A program made the translations under genes and the position numbers. From Spongiactinospora rosea (GTDB lineage Bacteria; Actinomycetota; Actinomycetes; Streptosporangiales; Streptosporangiaceae), in the NCBI RefSeq assembly GCF_003315795.1, contig NZ_QMEY01000008.1, positions 1 through 64,000 of the forward strand: a DNA stretch of 64,000 bases, in the 5' to 3' direction. Of the stretch, positions 9,700 through 16,530 are shown in pieces. Under the pieces are notes generated by a model, which made no database searches, was not told the DNA's origin, and saw only the letters and a list, made by a program, of their open reading frames with translations. Within the stretch, counting starts at the first letter, position 1. Each line of letters begins with the position of its first letter.

Positions 9700-10440
9700 C
9701 GCACCGGAGCAAGTCCGGAACGAGCGCTGGGACCTGCGCGAAGGTGATGCCCCCACCGCCCCCACCAAAGACCGAACACCCAACCGCACCCAACGGAAAT
9801 GGGACGGGTACCGGAACCCGCACATTGAACCTTTTTCAACCTCAAGTTCCCTGGTCAGAGGTGGTAAGTGAGATTCCGTGGCCGCATGACCAGGCGTCCT
9901 GCCGGGCTACCATGCCAGGGCCGAGCTCGGTGGAGGCGCCCCTGACCTGGTCCAAGCGACCGGTTGAAAAAGGTTCATTGAAGGCCCCACCCACGCCATC
10001 CCCCAAAGCCCGGCAGGCCCGATCACACCCGACGAAGCCCAGGACAAGCGCCGGAACCCAAGCGAAGACGGCCTCCCCCCCTCCGAATGCCGACAGACCC
10101 AACCGCACCAGGCAAAGCCCAGGACGAGAACCGGAACTGGTACAACCCACTCCGAAGGCCCACGCCTAGGCGCACCCGACGAAGCCCACGACGAGTACCG
10201 GAGCCCGCGCGAGGACGGCGCCACCCACCGCCACCAAGGCCCACACCCCCAGGCACACCCGACGAAGCTCAGGGCGAGCGCCGGAACCCACGCGAAGACA
10301 GCGCCACCCATCCCCATCCCATGGCCGACACAACCGATCACACTGGACAGTGCTCAGGACGAGCGCTGGGACCTGCGCAAAGGTGGCACCCTCCACCGTC
10401 ATCCCCTTCGTAGGAGGACACACCCGCCCTCGCGGCAGCC
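9700..10440. repeat. Degenerate tandem repeat, unit about 70-95 bp
   Basis: A core close to GACGAGCGCCGGAACCC plus GCGAAGACGGCGCCACCCA recurs on the plus strand near 9714, 9801 (interrupted), 10041, 10118, 10188, 10272 and 10357. A CACCCGACGAAGCCCA lead-in precedes several copies. Unit spacing is about 70-95 bases. Reading frame is not maintained between copies and stops occur in all frames, so this looks non-coding. Open frames across it are compositional artefacts of high GC. Nothing else recognisable lies between 9600 and 10672 apart from the element at 9823-9980. Confidence 0.6.
9823..9980. mobile_element. MITE-like 148-bp element with 14-bp TIRs and 5-bp target duplication
   Basis: Perfect inverted repeats AACCTTTTTCAACC (9828-9841) and GGTTGAAAAAGGTT (9962-9975) bound a 148-bp segment without an open frame. 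Direct repeats CATTG flank it at 9823-9827 and 9976-9980. Removing the element plus one CATTG restores a tandem-repeat unit of exactly the same length as an intact neighbouring unit (compare 9811 onward with 10195 onward). Subterminal GGTCAG-type motifs also occur in opposite orientation. The structure is seen directly; the mobile origin is inferred. Confidence 0.6.
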
Positions 10441-10672
10441 CTGTCCAACGCAGTGGGCAAGGGGCACACCCTCTTGCGGGATGCCGCTACAAGGAGGGCG
10501 CGGTGAGGGCGGGGATGGCATTGGCGGTGGCCTCGGAATGGCAGGGTGGCATCGCTCGATCACCGCCGTCCGGGCGACTGAAAAGAGCACTGCTGGGGAG
10601 TCCTCTGGTGGGATTGATCGTTTTTCGGATAGCCGCCGCGAGCGGGCTTCCGTGGCACTAGAGTTTGCGGAC

Positions 10673-11350
10673 ATGGCCGCACGTCCGTTGCATGAAGTCG
10701 TCGAAGCAGGGTGGGCGCAAGCCCTTGAGCCGGTCGCGGATGCGATCTCCACGATGGGAGAGTTTCTGCGCGAGGAGATCGCCGCCGGGCGGTCCTACCT
10801 GCCTGCCGGAGCCCATGTGCTGCGTGCCTTCCAGCAGCCGTTCGACGAGGTCAAGGTCCTGATCGTTGGCCAGGACCCGTACCCGACCCCCGGCCACCCG
10901 ATCGGCCTCAGCTTCTCCGTGGCCGCCGATGTGCGCCCGCTGCCGGGCAGCCTGGTCAACATCTACAAGGAGTACATGGCCGACCTCGGCCACCCCGCGC
11001 CGTCCAACGGCGACCTGACCCCCTGGACCGAACAGGGCGTGCTGCTGCTCAACAGGGTGCTCACCGTGATGCCCGGCAAGCCCGCCTCCCACCGTGGCAA
11101 GGGTTGGGAGCAGGTCACCGAGCAGGCCATCCACGCGCTGGTCGCCCGGGCCAAGCCGATGGTCGCCATCCTGTGGGGCCGTGACGCGCGCAACCTGCGG
11201 CCGATGCTCGGCCAGGTGCCCGCCATCGAGTCCGCGCACCCCAGCCCGCTGTCGGCCCGCAGTGGGTTCTTCGGCTCCCGCCCGTTCAGCCGGGCCAACG
11301 AGCTGCTTGAGCAGCAGGGCGCCGCACCGGTCGAGTGGAAACTGCCGTAG
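10673..11350 (+). CDS. ung: Uracil-DNA glycosylase, family 1
   Basis: Base-excision repair enzyme removing uracil from DNA, 225 residues. Motif A is VGQDPYPTPGHPIGLSFSV (catalytic Asp68), and motif B is HPSPLS (His189). WTEQGVLLLNRVLTV and SHRGKGWE are also family-1 hallmarks. As in other actinobacterial Ung proteins, the usual GQDPYH is GQDPYP. ATG at 10673 is chosen because conserved sequence begins at ARPLHEVVEAGW; the upstream in-frame extension is Gly-rich noise. It is followed 19 bases later by two small genes in the same direction and may head that operon. Confidence 0.93.
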   Translation: MAARPLHEVVEAGWAQALEPVADAISTMGEFLREEIAAGRSYLPAGAHVLRAFQQPFDEVKVLIVGQDPYPTPGHPIGLSFSVAADVRPLPGSLVNIYKEYMADLGHPAPSNGDLTPWTEQGVLLLNRVLTVMPGKPASHRGKGWEQVTEQAIHALVARAKPMVAILWGRDARNLRPMLGQVPAIESAHPSPLSARSGFFGSRPFSRANELLEQQGAAPVEWKLP

Positions 11351-11369
11351 GCGCATTAGGGTTTCCGTT

Positions 11370-11717
11370 ATGAACGGGGACCTTTCCCGCGTTGAAGCGG
11401 AACCGGACGGCGAGCGCCACCTGCGGATCACTCTGGAGCTGACGGTGGAGGTGCTCGACATCGACGCACTCCAGGCTGCCGCTCTGGCCGAGTTGCGCGA
11501 CCCGGGCCACGGGTTCGACGAGTCGCAGCGCCGGGAGCAGTCGGCCGCGGTCACCGGCGACGAGAGCGGGGCCAGTGCGCTGCAGTGGCTCATCCAGCCC
11601 GACCACGTGCGCGGCCTCATCGAGCACATCGATGAGGTGGAGCCGCGCGACGCGGTGCTCAGCGTGGAGCTCGCCGAAGACCTCGACGAGGACGAAGAGG
11701 AGGAAGAAGACCAGTGA
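11370..11717 (+). CDS. Small acidic protein of unknown function
   Basis: 115 residues. The N-terminal half contains HLRITLELTVEVLDIDAL, a probable beta-hairpin and helix. The C-terminus is strongly acidic (LAEDLDEDEEEEEDQ). I do not recognise a named family. It lies 19 bases after ung and its stop overlaps the next start by 4 bases (GTGA), so it is cotranslated with the thiamine-binding-type protein. Nucleotide composition matches its neighbours, and it looks like a genuine actinobacterial gene. ATG start with weak ribosome site. Confidence 0.75.
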   Translation: MNGDLSRVEAEPDGERHLRITLELTVEVLDIDALQAAALAELRDPGHGFDESQRREQSAAVTGDESGASALQWLIQPDHVRGLIEHIDEVEPRDAVLSVELAEDLDEDEEEEEDQ

Positions 11718-12010
11718 TCGTCGCTTTCTCCGTCACCCCGCTCGGCGTCGGCGAGGGTGTCGCCGAGCCGGTGGCCAGGGCCGTCAAGGTCGTCCGTGAC
11801 AGCGGCCTCCCCAACCGGACCGACGCCATGTTCACCACCCTTGAAGGCGAGTGGGACGAGGTCATGGACGTCGTCAGGCGTGCCGTCGAAGCGGTCGCCG
11901 AGGTGGCACCCCGGGTGAGCCTCGTGCTCAAGGCCGACGTCCGCCCTGGCGTGAACGATGCCATGACCTCCAAACTCGAATCCCTGGAGCGTCATCTCCC
12001 ACCTTCCTAG
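11714..12010 (+). CDS. MTH1187/YkoF-type thiamine-binding family protein
   Basis: 98-residue ferredoxin-like protein of the MTH1187 (DUF77, thiamine_BP) family. Diagnostic pieces are MIVAFSVTPLGVGEGVAEPV at the start, NRTDAMFTTLEGEWDEVMDV and PRVSLVLKADVRPG. Members are small tetrameric proteins thought to bind thiamine or a related small molecule in the cytoplasm. The GTG start overlaps the upstream stop by 4 bases. The role beyond ligand binding is not established. Confidence 0.88.
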   Translation: MIVAFSVTPLGVGEGVAEPVARAVKVVRDSGLPNRTDAMFTTLEGEWDEVMDVVRRAVEAVAEVAPRVSLVLKADVRPGVNDAMTSKLESLERHLPPS

Positions 12011-12074
12011 CCGTGGTGTTCTGTTTTCTGTACCAGAGAGATCGACCGCGCTGCGGCCGTGAAGAACGGTCCTC

Positions 12075-12108
12075 GATCGGGCCTCACCTCCCCTGAGTGA
12101 GGCCGATC
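12075..12108 (+). terminator. Hairpin after the ung operon
   Basis: GATCGGgCCTCAC pairs with GTGAGGCCGATC (12 bp with one bulged G) around a 9-base loop, 65 bases after the last stop. There is no T-tract, which is common for high-GC actinobacterial terminators. Confidence 0.5.
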
Positions 12109-12168
12109 CCGTGCCTGCGGCAGCAGGCCGACGCGAGTGACATGGCACGTGCGTACTGAGCGGTCGCG

Positions 12169-12203
12169 ACCATGATCGATATCATGGTGGGGCCGCCTAT
12201 GCT
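12169..12203 (+). promoter_or_regulatory. Palindromic operator and -10 of the zinc-ribbon gene
   Basis: ACCATGAT-CGAT-ATCATGGT (12169-12188) is a perfect 8+8 dyad. Ten bases further is TATGCT (12198-12203), and the GTG at 12210 lies 7 bases after it, which suggests a leaderless transcript. The dyad covers the expected -35 region, so a bound dimer would block or recruit polymerase. Confidence 0.5.
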
Positions 12204-12209
12204 TGGACC

Positions 12210-12614
12210 GTGTGCGAGTACGCGATGGCCAACTACAAGGTCCACTATGTGTGCGTCGGGTGCCGTCAGTCCCGCAAGCTTCCGTGGGATGGCAAGGCGC
12301 ATCCCTGTGCCCTGTGCCGCGAACCGATGATCTATGCGGGTCACGACTTCGCCGCCCCACGTAAGGGCGATCGGCGCCGATGGGCGGCGGTAGCCGCCGT
12401 ACTGGAGGCCGGCCTGCGGTACGAGGGGTTCGAGCCCTGCGGTTGCGGTCAGGTACCGGCGTACCGCCCTCACACGAGTGCCCAGGTCCGTGCCCGTCTG
12501 CGAGCAGCGGCCCGCAGCGGTCTCACCCCGGCCGAAGCCCTTACGTTGCGCGATCTTCCTGACCCCGTCAGGCACGGCGGCACCCGGTCTCGCCTCCGGG
12601 GGCGGTCGCGCTGA
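12210..12614 (+). CDS. Small zinc-ribbon protein, conserved in actinobacteria
   Basis: 134 residues (129 if started at the ATG at 12225). Four cysteines form two pairs, CVGCRQ and CALCRE (CxxC-x17-CxxC), consistent with a zinc ribbon. They are followed by YAGHDFAAPRKGDRRRWAAV and a second Cys-rich motif CGCGQ. I recall similar uncharacterised actinobacterial proteins with KVHYVCVxCR and FAAPRR segments. Start at GTG 12210 is preferred because of the -10 element 7 bases upstream. It is monocistronic; the next gene is convergent, 25 bases away. Nucleic-acid binding is possible but not shown. Confidence 0.8.
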   Translation: MCEYAMANYKVHYVCVGCRQSRKLPWDGKAHPCALCREPMIYAGHDFAAPRKGDRRRWAAVAAVLEAGLRYEGFEPCGCGQVPAYRPHTSAQVRARLRAAARSGLTPAEALTLRDLPDPVRHGGTRSRLRGRSR

Positions 12615-12639
12615 GGGCGGTACGCGCCGCATAGGCCGG

Positions 12640-15540
12640 TCAGGTGCCATAACGCGCCCTGGAGGTGAAGAGAGCCGTGGGCTCGGTCATCACGCACAGT
12701 CCGGCCGAGGGAGCCACACTGACCTCCAGACATCCGGCCGGGTCCTTCCCCGGACCAGGGGTGACGACGGGTTCCAGCCAGCCAAGCCGGATGTCGAGGT
12801 CTTCGATGAGCAGGCGGTCATCGATGGTGCGACTCATGGCGGTCGGATGGGCGGCGAGCCAGTCGAAATGGGAGGTAAGCAGGGAATCGGCCACGGTCCG
12901 GACGAAGCCGGCCGTACACAGGCCATGGCCGCAGGGCGAGACCCGGACGACGATCTCCGGCAGCCCGAACCTCCGCAGCCCTCTGCTGACCACATGTGGG
13001 CAGGGCGGTCGATCACTCGGCGGGCGAGACCGCTCATGGACGGTGGGCTTGGAACGCGCATGGTCAGTGGGACGGATCTGTTGATCGCCGACCGGCCGAG
13101 ATCTTCGATCGCCAGATGGCCGATGCCTGCCATTGTCCGACGGGCGGGACTGCTGCTCACCATATGGATGGGAACGCCGAACACCACCTGTACTTGATCT
13201 CCGATCGATCGATCGGCCAGGCCCTTGATCATCCGGCGGGCCAGCTGTCTGATCGATCGAGAGGTCCGCTTTGTGGCTTTCCAGCGGCCGAGAGTGCCGA
13301 TCGTCGGGGCGGGCGGCTTCCTGATCGTCCGGTGGCCAGAGAAGCCGATCAGGTCGTGGATGAGAACGTCCGTCACCAGATGTCCGTGGACCCGGAACAT
13401 CGGACGTGCGAGGACGCTGTTCGCCCGGTGGCCCGGGCTTGCGATCACCCAAAGAATGCCGATCGCTCCGCGAGAAAGAACGCTCTACCCCGGCCGAATG
13501 GGATTCATGACCGCCCGACATACGGAGCCCCTGATCGAGAGATGAATGAGGATGGTGGTCACCCGATGGTCGACCGTACGGGGCACGGGGCGCGGCGGAA
13601 CGCGTGAGCTGAAGCCCTCGATCGCTCAACAGGCCCATTTTGCGATCACCAGGTGAGCCCGACCCCTGATTAGATGATTGAGACTCCTTGTCATTTGAAG
13701 AGCCGGAGCCCTGATCGGCTGACGGAGTGTCGTATGGATCGCCGGGTGCGTATGCAGCCCGGTCAGACGCCAGAGCGGACCCTCGACCACCGGAGAGGCC
13801 GGCCTCTTGGCCACCAGATGACTGAGGCAGCCCAACGCCGAACCCAGTGCCGAATGCATGAGGCAGTCCGCCATCCCGAAAATGAGAGCCCCGATCATCC
13901 GCAGGCCGCGCCGTATGGGCGTGCGGATCATCTAGCGGGCCGGAATGCCGGCTCGATTTCGTAAAACTCTGATCACCAGGCCTACGCCGCCCCGAATCGC
14001 CCGACAGACCGGTGTACGGATTACCCAGGGAGTACGCAGCCTCTCCACGCGCCGCACCGAACTCCCGATCACCGAACAGGCCGATCCCCCCATCGCCAGA
14101 TGACTGAGGCAGCCCATCGCCGAACCTCGCGCCCATTGCATGAGGCTGCCCCCCACTCAGCAAGCGAGAGCTCCAATCACCCGACGGGCGAACCTCCAGA
14201 TCGCGAGGCGAAGAAGACCTTTGATCACCAGGTGACCACGATCGCTGATCGCCTGACATACCGATGTATGGATCACCCAGGGAGTACCCGAACAGGCCGG
14301 TCCCCTCATCACCAGATGACTGAGGCTGCTCAACGCCGGCCCCCATGCCCATTGCATGAAGCTGCCCCCCATTGGGCAGACGAGAGCTCCGATCACTCGA
14401 CGGGCGAATTTCCAGATCGCCAGGCGGAGAAGACCTCCGGTCGTTAGGAGGCCGCCCCGTACTCGCGTGCGAGTCATCTGGCGGAAAGGAGTCTTGGGCG
14501 CCCGATGGAAAGGGCCGTCCATCGCCCAGCGGGGAGGATCCATGATCACCAGGCCACCGCGATCGCCGACCGCCCGACGGACTCGTGTACGAATCGCCCG
14601 GTGAGCGCGCAGCCTCCTCAAATGCCAGAGCGGCCCCCTGATCGCTGGACACGCCGCTTCGCTCAGCGGCAGGTGGCCGATACTGCCCATCCACGAATCC
14701 CAGACCCGAGACTCGACGCTGCCGACCATCCGGCGAATGGCCGCCCCGGGCGCCGGGCATGCGAAGCTCCACACCGCCCGATGGCCCGAAGCTCTGATCG
14801 TTAGGAGACCGCGCCGTACCGGGGCGCAAGTCGTCCGGCGGTTGGGGAGGCCGAGGATCTGGTGCGGGGGGCCAAGGCCGTCGTACGGCGGCTGTGGGGG
14901 TGCCCTCATCGGCCCGCAGAGGGGGGCGACAGTCGCCCGGCGGTTGGTCATCGGGTGGGTGGGGCCGGCGAAGGACCGATAGGGCGAGTCCTTGATGAGG
15001 GGGTGGCCGATCGTTCGGCGAGCGGTCTCCAGGTTCGGGGGGATGGTGGTCGTCCGGCAGGTGGCAGGGGCATGAGGGGGCGGCGGGGCCCCAGGTGAGC
15101 CAGTCGTCGGTGAGGGTGAAGGATGGGCGTTCGCCTGGGCAGTCGTCGCAGTGGAAGACGGATGAGGCGGTGAGCGGGTCGATGATGAGGCCGTCGCACA
15201 TGCTCGCGACCGCGCGGGCCGCGGCTCGGGCGGTTTGGGCCGCGGCCGGTTGGGCGGTGGGCGGGGCGAGGCTGGAGATCACGATGTGGCGGCGGGCTCG
15301 GCGCAGCCGTGCGTGCTCTTCGCCGCCGACGAACTGGTCTTTCAGCTCGCGCCAGGGGGACGCCGCCACCCGCCAGGTGGAGATCGAGAGGCGGCGGGTG
15401 CCCAGGGACTCCAGCACGCCCCTCCGATAGGGCCGGCGCATCCGCCACGGCAGCATCGGTTCGAGGGTGCGCGGGACCCGGGCCGCCGCGACCACGAAGA
15501 CCGACCTCGTCTCGACCGGCAACGGGAATGTGATCTTCAT
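12640..15540 (-). CDS. Protein with conserved-looking ends split by a ~694-residue octapeptide-repeat insert
   Basis: One uninterrupted frame of 966 codons, ATG with AAGGAGG seven bases upstream. Residues 1-152 look globular (MKITFPLPVE, RRGVLESLGTRRLSISTWRV, FHCDDCPGE, LTDDWLTW). Residues 847-966 look globular too (RGLRRFGLPEIVVRV, CGHGLC, VRTVADSLLTSHFDWL, IDDRLLIEDLDIRLGW). Between them, residues 153-846 are rich in Gly, Asp, Pro, Ser and Arg and follow an eight-residue period, best seen at 798-841 (PSGDRRSR, PVGDQQIR, PTDHARSK, PTVHERSR). The ends look like one small protein into which the repeat expanded. No signal peptide or membrane helix. It is divergent from a PadR-type gene. I do not recognise a function; disordered linker or scaffold is inference. 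Confidence 0.75.
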   Translation of the reverse strand: MKITFPLPVETRSVFVVAAARVPRTLEPMLPWRMRRPYRRGVLESLGTRRLSISTWRVAASPWRELKDQFVGGEEHARLRRARRHIVISSLAPPTAQPAAAQTARAAARAVASMCDGLIIDPLTASSVFHCDDCPGERPSFTLTDDWLTWGPAAPSCPCHLPDDHHPPEPGDRSPNDRPPPHQGLALSVLRRPHPPDDQPPGDCRPPLRADEGTPTAAVRRPWPPAPDPRPPQPPDDLRPGTARSPNDQSFGPSGGVELRMPGARGGHSPDGRQRRVSGLGFVDGQYRPPAAERSGVSSDQGAALAFEEAARSPGDSYTSPSGGRRSRWPGDHGSSPLGDGRPFPSGAQDSFPPDDSHASTGRPPNDRRSSPPGDLEIRPSSDRSSRLPNGGQLHAMGMGAGVEQPQSSGDEGTGLFGYSLGDPYIGMSGDQRSWSPGDQRSSSPRDLEVRPSGDWSSRLLSGGQPHAMGARFGDGLPQSSGDGGIGLFGDREFGAARGEAAYSLGNPYTGLSGDSGRRRPGDQSFTKSSRHSGPLDDPHAHTARPADDRGSHFRDGGLPHAFGTGFGVGLPQSSGGQEAGLSGGRGSALASDRAAYAPGDPYDTPSADQGSGSSNDKESQSSNQGSGSPGDRKMGLLSDRGLQLTRSAAPRAPYGRPSGDHHPHSSLDQGLRMSGGHESHSAGVERSFSRSDRHSLGDRKPGPPGEQRPRTSDVPGPRTSGDGRSHPRPDRLLWPPDDQEAARPDDRHSRPLESHKADLSIDQTAGPPDDQGPGRSIDRRSSTGGVRRSHPYGEQQSRPSDNGRHRPSGDRRSRPVGDQQIRPTDHARSKPTVHERSRPPSDRPPCPHVVSRGLRRFGLPEIVVRVSPCGHGLCTAGFVRTVADSLLTSHFDWLAAHPTAMSRTIDDRLLIEDLDIRLGWLEPVVTPGPGKDPAGCLEVSVAPSAGLCVMTEPTALFTSRARYGT
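13003..15084 (-). repeat. Degenerate 24-bp (octapeptide) repeat array inside the preceding gene
   Basis: About 87 imperfect 24-bp units that keep the minus-strand frame throughout. Consensus peptide is roughly P-S-G-D-x-x-S-R. A higher-order duplication is visible: three modules beginning GGQLHAMG (residue 391), GGQPHAMG (463) and GGLPHAFG (557). Each contains PQSSG and a (Y)xxGxPY motif. The first two lie exactly 72 residues (nine octads, 216 bp) apart and are very similar in DNA (14097 versus 14313). The third is 94 residues away. GATC and CGATCG words are frequent. Confidence 0.8.
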
Positions 15541-15708
15541 CGGTGTCCTCCTTGGAACGCCCTTGCGGTGAGGTGCCTCTCGGCACCGATGGCGTAAGCA
15601 TTCACGGAAACGGCCCGTCCCCGTGCCGCCGAACCGCGTTCTGTGGACGACCGGCCGCCGCTCCGCTCGATATAGTCGATCCTGACCAATCGGCCCCGAG
15701 GAGAGCCC

Positions 15709-16308
15709 GTGGCCAAGCGCCGCAAAGTCGCCAATCCGCTGGCACTGGCCGTGCTCGCCGGGCTGCTCAGGGAGCCGATGCACCCCTATGAGCTGGGCAG
15801 ACAGCTAATGGAGAGCGGCAAGGACCGCCACATCAAGTACAACCGCGGCTCGCTTTACATGGTGGTCGAGCAGCTACGTAAGGCCGGGTTCGTCACCGAG
15901 CGGGAGAGCGTACGTGACACCCAGCGCCCCGAACGTACCGTCTACGCGATCACGGACGAGGGACGTGCCGAGTTGCACGACTGGATGCGGGAGTTGGTCG
16001 CCCTCCCCCGCGCGGAGTATCCGCAGTTCGGCGTGGCCCTGTCCCTGCTGGGCGCGCTGGAGCCGGCCGAGGCGGCCGACCTGCTCGGCCGCCGGGTGGA
16101 GGCGCTGGAGGCGGAGGCGGACAAGGTGCGGGCCGACGTCAAGGACGCCGTCGATCACGGTGTCGCCCGGGTGCTCCTCGCGGAGGAGGAATACCGTCTC
16201 GCGCTGCTCGACGCCGAGCGGCGTTTCGTCGCCCGCCTGGCGAAGTCGCTGAGGCACCCCGACCACATCCGCATCTCGCCGGAGCTGATCCACCCAGGAC
16301 CCGGCTGA
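15709..16308 (+). CDS. PadR-family transcriptional regulator (AphA/Vir-type)
   Basis: 199-residue regulator. The N-terminal winged helix contains ALAVLAGLLREPMHPYELGR, YNRGSLYMVVEQLRKAGFV and ERTVYAITDEGRAEL. The C-terminal half is a long coiled helix with a Vir_act_alpha_C-like composition (ALEAEADKVRADVKDAV). GTG at 15709 is preceded by CGAGGAGAGCCC. It is divergent from the octapeptide-repeat gene, with 168 bases between the starts, and could control it. The sequence upstream has TCGATATAGTCGA, a possible binding site. The ligand is unknown. Confidence 0.9.
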   Translation: MAKRRKVANPLALAVLAGLLREPMHPYELGRQLMESGKDRHIKYNRGSLYMVVEQLRKAGFVTERESVRDTQRPERTVYAITDEGRAELHDWMRELVALPRAEYPQFGVALSLLGALEPAEAADLLGRRVEALEAEADKVRADVKDAVDHGVARVLLAEEEYRLALLDAERRFVARLAKSLRHPDHIRISPELIHPGPG

Positions 16309-16463
16309 CCGGGAGAGGAACCGCCCCGAAAGGGACCCGATCGCGCTGGGCGAAATCCAGCCCAGCGCGCCCAGCTGATCAGCCACCCAGATGATCAGCC
16401 GCCGCCGCGCGTCATGGCCCGTACCCCGGTGCCACGCCTCGCGCGCCCGTCGTCGCACCCGCC

Positions 16464-16506
16464 GTCCCCCCGCCAAGAAGCATGGAACCTTCCATGTCGG
16501 GGGGAC
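16464..16506 (+). terminator. Nested hairpin terminator between convergent genes
   Basis: GTCCCCCCG (16464-16472) pairs with CGGGGGGAC (16498-16506). An inner hairpin CATGGAA-CC-TTCCATG (16481-16496) sits inside the loop. TTTT follows on the plus strand, so it should terminate the PadR transcript; the symmetry may also help stop treZ transcripts from the other side. Confidence 0.65.
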
Positions 16507-16530
16507 TTTTCCGGGTCCGGGCAGACCTCG

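Noticed and set aside
13003..15084. 24-bp periodic repeats as a CRISPR array
   Set aside because: Units are contiguous, degenerate and in frame, with no unique spacers between identical repeats and no cas genes.
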